Shown piece by piece: positions 1 through 8,768 of a DNA stretch of 9,851 bases. The translations under genes were made by a program, and so were the position numbers. Positions within the stretch are counted from its first letter, which is position 1; each line of letters starts with the position of its first letter. Source of the DNA: Bacilli bacterium (lineage in GTDB: Bacteria; Bacillota_I; Bacilli_A; RF39; UBA660); NCBI GenBank assembly GCA_900757295.1, contig CAAENH010000112.1, positions 1 through 9,851 on the forward strand. The letters are read 5' to 3'. A model generated the notes under the pieces. It saw only the letters and a program-made list of their open reading frames with translations. It was not told the origin of the DNA and made no database searches.

Positions 1-1
1 A

Positions 2-73
2 GATTATGATATAATAGTTCTCACTGGTAAAAATTTAGAAGAAATTATAAATAAATTAAAAGAATTGAGTTGA
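2..73 (+). CDS. 3' end of an unidentified upstream gene (partial)
   Basis: An open frame enters from the left edge and stops at TGA (71-73), giving the 23-residue tail DYDIIVLTGKNLEEIINKLK-ELS. It reads like a real protein C-terminus: a short hydrophobic strand (IIVL) followed by an amphipathic helix. The stop lies four bases before the next ATG, which is typical of co-transcribed, translationally coupled genes. Too little is visible to name a family. It is the only gene end in the window that uses TGA; all others use TAA. The tail could also be a chance open frame, because 72 bases is short. Confidence 0.45.
   Translation, partial: DYDIIVLTGKNLEEIINKLKELS
7..15 (+). promoter_or_regulatory. 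Possible extended -10 promoter element
   Basis: TGATATAAT matches the TGnTATAAT extended -10 consensus exactly. A transcript would start near base 22, giving a leader of about 55 bases before the 223-residue gene. The region for a -35 box is outside the window, and the match lies inside a plausible reading frame in very AT-rich DNA, so chance occurrence is quite possible. Confidence 0.2.
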
Positions 74-77
74 TATT

Positions 78-749
78 ATGAAAAAAATTTTTGTTGAATA
101 TAATGCTTATTTAAGTGATTTATATAAGAGAGAAGAAAATGTTGGAAAGAGTGAAAAAGAACTTATACTAGAAAATAAATTATATGAAAGAGCTTATACT
201 GTAACTAAGTGTGGACCTAGAAGTCGTCAAAAGTTAAATTTAGATTACACACCTTACTATGTAAAACCTGTTCTTAGTTTACATGGTAATAAATTAAGTG
301 ATATAGCTTATTTTAATGATGATTGTATCGGAATTTTAGTTAATGAAAATGAATTGGAAACATTAAATGTTCCATTTAGTTCAGTGTATATTTTAGAACA
401 ATCTATGGTTAGAGGAGCTTTTTATAAAAGAACTGTTGACAATATTTATTTAATGGAGTCATTAGATAATGAAGAGCTTAACACATTAAGTAAAGAAGAA
501 TCTACTTATTATAATAATTTTGTTAATAAGCCTAAGTTTGCTAAAGAAGTTAATGAGGATGGAACTATTTCACTTGTTGCATTACATGATGAAAATAGTA
601 ATTTAAAAAAATATGTTGAATGTGATGAAAATTATCCTGAAAGTATGGCTGAATTAATTAGTTATTTAAAAGTTAATTCTAAAGAAAATTTTGTTGCAGA
701 AGACTTACCTTTAAGAGCTAAAAAACATAGAAGATTACTTAAAAGATAA
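78..749 (+). CDS. Hypothetical protein, 223 aa, soluble, basic C-terminal tail
   Basis: I do not recognise this protein. It has no signal peptide or membrane helix and looks cytoplasmic. The first 50 residues are charged and probably helical, ending in a CGPRSR stretch (45-50). A middle part with strand-like hydrophobic segments (about 57-127, including IGILVNENEL and VYILEQSM) suggests a folded domain. An acidic, probably helical segment follows (128-145), and the C-terminus is very basic (RAKKHRRLLKR, 213-223), which could contact nucleic acid or ribosome; that is inference from charge alone. The ATG follows the upstream TGA by four bases and has no strong Shine-Dalgarno site (only a weak GAG at 67-69), so translation probably depends on coupling to the preceding gene. 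Base composition and codon use look like those of mutS downstream. A terminator overlaps its stop codon, so it is the last gene of its transcript and is not in an operon with mutS. Confidence 0.75.
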   Translation: MKKIFVEYNAYLSDLYKREENVGKSEKELILENKLYERAYTVTKCGPRSRQKLNLDYTPYYVKPVLSLHGNKLSDIAYFNDDCIGILVNENELETLNVPFSSVYILEQSMVRGAFYKRTVDNIYLMESLDNEELNTLSKEESTYYNNFVNKPKFAKEVNEDGTISLVALHDENSNLKKYVECDENYPESMAELISYLKVNSKENFVAEDLPLRAKKHRRLLKR

Positions 750-771
750 ATAGGATTTTTCCTATTTTTTT
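748..771 (+). terminator. Intrinsic terminator overlapping the stop codon
   Basis: An 8-bp perfect stem AAATAGGA / TCCTATTT (748-755 with 760-767) encloses a TTTT loop and is followed by further Ts (768-771). The left arm begins inside the TAA stop codon of the preceding gene, and the T run reaches the TG of the next promoter. With only two G-C pairs the hairpin is weak but well formed for so AT-rich a genome. Confidence 0.7.
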
Positions 772-779
772 GTTATAAT
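771..779 (+). promoter_or_regulatory. Extended -10 promoter of mutS
   Basis: TGTTATAAT is a perfect TGnTATAAT extended -10 element. No convincing -35 hexamer lies 16-18 bases upstream (that position is inside the terminator hairpin), which is tolerated by extended -10 promoters. Transcription would begin near 786, leaving a leader of only about 10 bases with the Shine-Dalgarno GGTG (787-790) at its extreme 5' end. Confidence 0.6.
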
Positions 780-795
780 AATAATTGGTGTTAGT

Positions 796-3330
796 ATGAA
801 AAGAAATGAAGTAAATAGAAATGAATTGTCTCCAATGATGAAACAATATATGGAGATTAAAGATAATTATGAAGAAGAAATATTATTTTTTAGATTAGGC
901 GATTTTTATGAATTATTTTTTGAAGATGGTATTCTAGCTTCAAGAGAGTTAGAGTTAACTTTAACGGGAAAAAATGCAGGTTTAAAAGAAAGAATTCCAA
1001 TGTGTGGTGTACCTTTTCATTCTGTTAAACCTTATTTAGAAAAATTAGTTAATAAAGGATATAAAGTAGCAATATGTGAGCAGTTAGAAGATCCTAAAAG
1101 TACTAAAGGAATGGTAAAAAGAGGAGTAGTTCAAGTTGTAAGTAAAGGTACTTTAGTAGATTTAGAATTTTTAAAAGAATATGATAATAATTATATTGGA
1201 AGTGTATTAGATTTTAAAACTAAATATATCTTAACTTATGCTGATGTATCTACTGGTGATTTTTATGTTTGTGAACTTCCTTATAATCAAGATAAATTAT
1301 TAAGTGAAATTTTAAATTTAAATTTAAAAGAGGTTATTTTAGCAGATAATAGCGATACTAACTTAATAAATATTTTAAAAAATAATTATGGTATAGGAAT
1401 TACAATAAACAGTGAATATTTAGAAGGCAGTTATGAATCTATTTATAAAAATATAAAGGATATGTATTACTTAGCTGGTATTAAACATTTATTATATTAT
1501 TTAGTTATAAAAGAGTTAAAAGATTTATCTCATATTAAGGAAGTTAAAATAGTAACTAAAGATAATTATTTAAGCATGGATGTTCATACTATTAGAAATC
1601 TTGAATTATTTGAAACATTACGTTTAAAAGAAAGAACTTATTCTTTAATTTGGTTACTTGATAAAACCAAGACGGCAATGGGAAGTAGAAAGTTAAAATA
1701 TTGGTTACAAAATCCGCTTAAAGATATTGAAACTATAAATAGTAGATATGATCAAATTGAAAAACTTAATAATGAATTTCTTATTAAAGAAAGTATTAGA
1801 AATGATTTATTTGAAGTATATGATTTAGAAAGATTGTGTGCTAAGGTTATATGTGGATCATTAAATGCTAGAGATGTTTTACAAATTAAGAATTCTTTAA
1901 AAGTATTACCTAGTATTATTGATAAAATAAAAAGTTTAAATTTTAATTTGAATATAAGTGATCATAATACTTTATATAACTTACTTGAAAAAGCAATTAA
2001 TGAAAATCCACCATTGACTTTAAAAGAAGGATTTTTAATAAAAGAAGGATATAACGAAGAGTTAGATGAATTAAGAAGTATTAGAAGTGGCGGAAAAGAA
2101 TTTATTTCTACTTTAGAAGCTAGTGAAAAAGAGCGTACTGGAATTAAAAATTTAAGAGTAGGTTACAATCGTATTTTTGGATACTATATTGAAGTTAGTA
2201 AAGGAAATATAAAGGATATAGACGATTCATGGGGATGGGAAAGAAGACAAACTTTAACTAATTGTGAAAGATATATTACTCCCTTGTTAAAGGAAAAGGA
2301 AGCCTTGGTTTTAAATGCTGAAGAGAAAATTATTGAATTAGAATATAACTTATTTTTAGAAGTAAAAGAAGCAATAAAAAAAGAAATATTTGCTTTAAAA
2401 ACAACTGCAGATGAAATAAGTAAATTGGATGCTATAATTGCTTTATCTGTTGCTAGTGAAGAATATAATTTAGTTAGACCAGAATTAACTACTAAAAATA
2501 TAGTAGATATAAAAGAAGGAAGACATCCAGTTGTAGAAAGAGTTAGCAAATCTACTTATATATCAAATGATTGTGTAATGGATGAAAATACAGATACTTT
2601 GTTAATTACTGGTCCTAATATGTCAGGTAAGAGTACTTATATGAGACAATTGGCAATAATAATTATTATGGCTCAAATGGGATCTTTTGTTCCAGCTAAG
2701 AGTGCAATTTTACCAGTTTTTGATAAAATATTTACTAGAATAGGAGCTAGTGATGATTTAGTAAGTGGGGAATCTACTTTTATGGTAGAAATGCTAGAAG
2801 CAAGAAATGCTATTGTAAATGCAACTTCTCATAGTTTGATTTTATTTGATGAATTAGGTAGAGGGACGGCTACTTATGATGGAATGAGTATTGCTGAAGC
2901 CATATTAGAATATATTAGTAAAAATATAAAATGTAAGACTTTATTTTCAACACATTATCATGAATTAACTAGTTTAGATCAAAAGTTTAGTAATATTAAG
3001 AATGTTCATGTATCAGCTTTAGAAGAAAATGGAAATATTACATTTTTACATAAAATAAAAGATGGCGCAGTTGATAAGAGTTATGGTATTCATGTAGCTA
3101 GATTAGCCAAAATGCCAGATGAGTTATTAAAAAGGGCAGATGAAATATTAAAAGTTTATGAAAGTGAGAGTAAAGTTGAAAAGCAAGAGCAGTTTGTCTT
3201 TGATTTGACTCCAACTAAAAAAGGAGATTCTAAGATTGAACAAGAATTAGAAAAAATTGAGCCATTACAAATGACTCCAATAGAAGCAATAAATAAATTA
3301 TATGAGTTAAAACAGTTATTAAAAAAATAA
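796..3330 (+). CDS. mutS: DNA mismatch repair protein MutS
   Basis: MutS recognises mispaired and short looped-out bases and uses ATP to signal to MutL in post-replicative repair. At 844 residues it has the full length of the MutS1 family. The N-terminal mismatch-binding domain carries the Phe-x-Glu motif (F37-Y38-E39 in LGDFYELF) and MCGVPFHS (69-76). The connector and lever regions follow, and the clamp holds VGYNRIFGYYIEV (455-467). The C-terminal ABC ATPase shows the P-loop TGPNMSGKST (605-614), the signature-like SGESTFMVEM (657-666), the Walker B LILFDELGRG (681-690; D685, E686) and the H-loop STHYHEL (718-724). Residues 820-844 resemble the C-terminal tetramerisation helix, and Q799-F802 (QFVF) lies where Bacillus MutS has its beta-clamp-binding peptide. 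The start is supported by GGTG five bases upstream and by conserved N-terminal sequence. No mutL follows in this window, and the gene looks monocistronic. Confidence 0.98.
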   Translation: MKRNEVNRNELSPMMKQYMEIKDNYEEEILFFRLGDFYELFFEDGILASRELELTLTGKNAGLKERIPMCGVPFHSVKPYLEKLVNKGYKVAICEQLEDPKSTKGMVKRGVVQVVSKGTLVDLEFLKEYDNNYIGSVLDFKTKYILTYADVSTGDFYVCELPYNQDKLLSEILNLNLKEVILADNSDTNLINILKNNYGIGITINSEYLEGSYESIYKNIKDMYYLAGIKHLLYYLVIKELKDLSHIKEVKIVTKDNYLSMDVHTIRNLELFETLRLKERTYSLIWLLDKTKTAMGSRKLKYWLQNPLKDIETINSRYDQIEKLNNEFLIKESIRNDLFEVYDLERLCAKVICGSLNARDVLQIKNSLKVLPSIIDKIKSLNFNLNISDHNTLYNLLEKAINENPPLTLKEGFLIKEGYNEELDELRSIRSGGKEFISTLEASEKERTGIKNLRVGYNRIFGYYIEVSKGNIKDIDDSWGWERRQTLTNCERYITPLLKEKEALVLNAEEKIIELEYNLFLEVKEAIKKEIFALKTTADEISKLDAIIALSVASEEYNLVRPELTTKNIVDIKEGRHPVVERVSKSTYISNDCVMDENTDTLLITGPNMSGKSTYMRQLAIIIIMAQMGSFVPAKSAILPVFDKIFTRIGASDDLVSGESTFMVEMLEARNAIVNATSHSLILFDELGRGTATYDGMSIAEAILEYISKNIKCKTLFSTHYHELTSLDQKFSNIKNVHVSALEENGNITFLHKIKDGAVDKSYGIHVARLAKMPDELLKRADEILKVYESESKVEKQEQFVFDLTPTKKGDSKIEQELEKIEPLQMTPIEAINKLYELKQLLKK

Positions 3331-3356
3331 GTATATTAAAACATATTTATTTTTTT
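3321..3356 (+). terminator. Weak AT-only terminator after mutS
   Basis: The sequence AAAAAAATAAGTAT (3321-3334) can pair with ATATTTATTTTTTT (3343-3356) around an 8-base loop: 14 pairs including one G-U and no G-C pair. The right arm ends in a run of seven Ts. It overlaps the last codons and the stop of mutS. The A-run/T-run shape could act in either direction. With no G-C pair its strength is doubtful and read-through into the next gene is possible. Confidence 0.45.
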
Positions 3357-3362
3357 ATGACA

Positions 3363-3392
3363 TTGATTAAATTTATAATAATATGGTATTAT
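3363..3392 (+). promoter_or_regulatory. Promoter of the tandem-module surface protein gene
   Basis: TTGATT (3363-3368) and TATTAT (3387-3392) are separated by 18 bases, and the -10 is preceded by TGG, making an extended -10 (TGnTATTAT). A start near 3399 would give a leader of about 24 bases. Two other TATAAT strings nearby (3374-3379 and 3394-3399) are alternative -10 boxes, but they lack the TG and a correctly spaced -35. Confidence 0.5.
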
Positions 3393-3411
3393 ATATAATA
3401 GAGAAAAGATT

Positions 3412-3425
3412 GGTGATGTAATGTG
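3412..3425 (+). promoter_or_regulatory. Unusual translation start: GGTGATG, two dead-end ATGs, then GTG
   Basis: A Shine-Dalgarno site GGTGAT (3412-3417) is followed by three overlapping potential start codons. ATG at 3416 is followed at once by TAA. ATG at 3421 gives only two codons (ATG TGT) before TAA. GTG at 3423 opens the long frame. An in-frame TGA at 3414-3416 rules out an earlier start, and the next in-frame ATG comes only at codon 135, after the signal segment. GTG is therefore the only start that keeps the export signal. Confidence 0.6.
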
Positions 3426-5495
3426 TTAAAACCTAGTAATAATATTGATAAAGAATTAAAGAAGGTTCAAGACAAAGGGATAACAAATTCTAAAAATAAA
3501 ATTATTGTTATTGTTGTAGCTATTGCTGTTACAGTGTTTTTAGGGACAACATATGCATTATTTTCATCAGATGGAGTATTAACAGCATATTCTTCTAAAG
3601 TTAATAAAAAAGTAACAGTTACAGTTAATTCTACCAATGGTACAGTTAATTCTTTATCAGGAACTGTTTTAAAAGACAATGAAATAAAAACTTCTCCTAA
3701 TTTTTCATCTACTTCAGATCAAGGCTTATATGTTCAAAAAGATGATACAACAAAGAGTATAAATGGGAAACCAACATATTACTTTAGAGGAAATGTAACA
3801 AATAATTATGTGACATTTGCAGGTATGACATGGCGAATAGTCAGAATAAATGAAGATGGAACTATAAGATTGATATCTGCACTTCAGTATGATGGCGGAG
3901 CATACAGTGGAAGTGCAAATGGTTCTTATGAGAGTAGTTCTATAAAAACAAAAATAGATAATTGGTATAATAATTTATCTACAGCTAATCAAAGCTTAAT
4001 TGCAACTGGAGTATTTTGTAATGATACAACATTAACTGCTTCTAGTAGATTAAGTTCAAGTCCTACATTTGTATGTCCAACTAATGCTAAAACGTTAAAT
4101 TTAAAAGCTGGTATAATATCAGCAGATGAATTAAGATATTCAGGATCAGCAATTAATGCAAATGGAAATACATTTATAAATAATGGATGGACATGGACAA
4201 TGACAATGGCAAGTAGTACTAGAATGTATTACATACGTGATGCTGGAGTATGGAATGATGCTGATGGTACAATAACAAGTAGATATAGAAACTATAGATA
4301 CATTATTAATTTAAATTCTGATGTTACAGTTACCAGTGGAGATGGAACATCATCTAATCCATTTGTTGTAGCTAGTAATTCATTAACTAGTGTATCAAAT
4401 ACTACAGATTATAAAGTGACTCAGTATTTTAGTGCTATTCCAAATTCTGGATATGAGTATGAATCATTAAGTTGTACTAATAGACAATCTGCATCTTATG
4501 ATAAAGCAACTGGAAAATTAATGATTACTCCTACTAAAGATACAACTTGTACAGTTAAATTTAAGAAAAAAACAATTTCTAACACAATATTGGCTAGTAA
4601 CACAATTATTACCTCTACACCAGATTTTTCTAAAGGAGAACCACCTGCTAGTGGAACAAATACAGGAAGTGGTTTGTATAAAACGGAAGATGATGATGGA
4701 ATTAGTTACTATTTTAGAGGTGCGATAGATAATAATTATGTCTCGTTTGCAGGTATGATATGGAGAATTGTGAGAATTAATGGAGATGGAACTATTAGAT
4801 TAATTCTTAATCAAAATGCTGGAAATAGTGCTTTTTCTAGTATTAATAAAAAAGCTAATGGGGTAGGGTATACATATGATAATGCGAGTGCTTGTACTAA
4901 AAGTAGTCCATGTATATCTTCGTTTAATAGTAGTAGTTCCACTTTTTCAAATAACAAAACTGTAACTAATAGCACAATAAAATCAACATTAGAAAATTGG
5001 TACAAAAATAATTTAGCAAGCTATGATTCTAAAATAGCATTGGGGAGTTATTGTAATGATACAACCAATACAACTGGTGGGACAATAGTTTTTGGCCCTT
5101 ATAACAGATTATCAAGTGCTAAACCTAGCTTATTATGTGATGATACTAGCGTGTTATATGGTGGCTATTATAAATTAAAAGTTGGACTTATGACAGTAGA
5201 TGAAGCAATTTATGCCGGGCTTTCAAAAGAGGTGGCTTCAGATAAAACTAATTATTTATATTATAAGAATAATGATTATTATAGTTGGTATACAATGTCT
5301 CCTTCAAACTTTAACGTATATAATTCTTTTATGTATATAATTGATGGAACGCGTTTCAATGTTGATACGCATATTAGAAATAATATTTCTATAACTAGTG
5401 TTGAATTTAGTACACGTCCTGTAATCAACTTAAATTCAAATGTTTATATAACAGGTGGGGATGGTACTAGTAGTAATCCTTATACAATCGGATAA
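3423..5495 (+). CDS. Exported or membrane-anchored protein with two tandem WRIVRI modules
   Basis: This 690-residue protein has a positively charged N-terminus (residues 1-26), a hydrophobic segment (IIVIVVAIAVTVFLGTTYA, 27-45) and then a Ser/Thr/Asn-rich extracellular part. The GTTYALFSSDG junction resembles SipW-dependent-type signal peptides (TasA/camelysin-like GTYAYFSD), with possible cleavage after A45; otherwise the segment is an anchor. Two copies of one module follow (81-317 and 388-690). Each has YYFRG, FAGM-WRIVRIN-DGTIRLI, NWY-N, CNDTT, RLSS, a Leu-Lys-x-Gly segment, a W-TM segment and a terminal INLNS...GDGTSSNP motif. Between them lies a domain of about 65 residues (318-383) resembling bacterial InlB-B-like repeats. 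The module recalls DUF6273/FISUMP-type C-lectin-like folds, which is only an inference. There are eight cysteines in four close pairs. No LPxTG motif or C-terminal helix is present. Threonine codons differ from those of mutS. It has its own promoter and terminator; the ligand or function is unknown. Confidence 0.88.
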   Translation: MLKPSNNIDKELKKVQDKGITNSKNKIIVIVVAIAVTVFLGTTYALFSSDGVLTAYSSKVNKKVTVTVNSTNGTVNSLSGTVLKDNEIKTSPNFSSTSDQGLYVQKDDTTKSINGKPTYYFRGNVTNNYVTFAGMTWRIVRINEDGTIRLISALQYDGGAYSGSANGSYESSSIKTKIDNWYNNLSTANQSLIATGVFCNDTTLTASSRLSSSPTFVCPTNAKTLNLKAGIISADELRYSGSAINANGNTFINNGWTWTMTMASSTRMYYIRDAGVWNDADGTITSRYRNYRYIINLNSDVTVTSGDGTSSNPFVVASNSLTSVSNTTDYKVTQYFSAIPNSGYEYESLSCTNRQSASYDKATGKLMITPTKDTTCTVKFKKKTISNTILASNTIITSTPDFSKGEPPASGTNTGSGLYKTEDDDGISYYFRGAIDNNYVSFAGMIWRIVRINGDGTIRLILNQNAGNSAFSSINKKANGVGYTYDNASACTKSSPCISSFNSSSSTFSNNKTVTNSTIKSTLENWYKNNLASYDSKIALGSYCNDTTNTTGGTIVFGPYNRLSSAKPSLLCDDTSVLYGGYYKLKVGLMTVDEAIYAGLSKEVASDKTNYLYYKNNDYYSWYTMSPSNFNVYNSFMYIIDGTRFNVDTHIRNNISITSVEFSTRPVINLNSNVYITGGDGTSSNPYTIG
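3663..4373 (+). repeat. Module copy 1 of the surface protein (residues 81-317)
   Basis: First copy of the duplicated extracellular module, starting at TVLKDNEI and ending at GDGTSSNPFVVA. It shares with copy 2, in the same order, YYFRG (119-123), FAGMTWRIVRIN (132-143), NWYNN (180-184), FCNDTT (198-203), SRLSS (207-211), LKAGIISADEL (227-237), WTMTM (258-262) and INLNS (295-299). DNA similarity is strongest at 3783-3875. Cysteines at 199 and 218 form a likely disulfide pair. Confidence 0.8.
4584..5492 (+). repeat. Module copy 2 of the surface protein (residues 388-690)
   Basis: Second copy of the module, from TILASNTI to the C-terminus GDGTSSNPYTIG. The landmarks are YYFRG (429-433), FAGMIWRIVRIN (442-453), NWYKN (525-529), YCNDTT (543-548), NRLSS (561-565), LKVGLMTVDEA (585-595), SWYTM (621-625) and RPVINLNS (665-672). 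It is longer than copy 1 because of a Ser/Asn-rich insertion (about 467-511) that carries its own close cysteine pair (C491, C497). C544 and C572 match C199 and C218 of copy 1. The DNA has diverged well beyond recent duplication. Confidence 0.8.
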
Positions 5496-5507
5496 TAGTT
5501 ACTTTAC

Positions 5508-5549
5508 AAAAAGTGTAAATTTTCAAATAAAACTTGATTTGCACTTTTT
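5508..5549 (+). terminator. Intrinsic terminator after the surface protein gene
   Basis: A 13-bp stem pairs AAAAAGTGTAAAT (5508-5520) with ATTTGCACTTTTT (5537-5549) around a 16-base loop, with one T-G wobble. The right arm ends in five Ts. The right arm and the end of the loop also contain the -35 box of the next promoter. Confidence 0.7.
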
Positions 5550-5562
5550 ATTATGTTATTCT
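5534..5562 (+). promoter_or_regulatory. Promoter of the disordered membrane protein gene
   Basis: TTGATT (5534-5539) and TATTCT (5557-5562) are separated by exactly 17 bases, and the -10 is extended (TGTTATTCT). Transcription would begin near 5569, giving a leader of about 22 bases. The -35 box is embedded in the preceding terminator hairpin. Confidence 0.55.
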
Positions 5563-5574
5563 ATCTGTAGAGTA

Positions 5575-5590
5575 AAAGGTGGTGTCCATT

Positions 5591-5593
<3 letters not shown>
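5575..5593 (+). promoter_or_regulatory. Ribosome binding site that fixes the start at ATG 5591
   Basis: AAAGGTGGTG (5575-5584) is a good Shine-Dalgarno match 6-9 bases before ATG 5591. Two in-frame GTG codons (5579, 5582) lie inside this site and could be mistaken for the start, but they would have no Shine-Dalgarno of their own. ATG 5591 is therefore preferred. Confidence 0.75.
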
Positions 5594-8750
<3,157 letters not shown>

Positions 8751-8768
8751 AGAAAGAAAAGGGTTTAA

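Noticed and set aside
2184..2549. Open reading frame of 121 codons on the - strand
   Set aside because: It lies entirely inside mutS, antisense to conserved clamp and ATPase sequence; it has no family features and is best explained by low stop frequency opposite AT-rich coding DNA.
3374..3399. TATAAT strings at 3374-3379 and 3394-3399 as main -10 boxes
   Set aside because: Neither has an upstream TG or a -35 at 16-18 bases, whereas TGGTATTAT with TTGATT does; such strings are frequent by chance in DNA this rich in A and T.
3467..3679. Short - strand frames within the surface gene (also 4811-5005) and within the disordered protein gene (6046-6312)
   Set aside because: All are embedded opposite real genes and show only the composition expected of a complementary strand.
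5579..5590. Start of the disordered protein at GTG 5579, four codons upstream
   Set aside because: These GTG codons form part of the Shine-Dalgarno sequence AAAGGTGGTG that serves ATG 5591, and no ribosome site precedes them.
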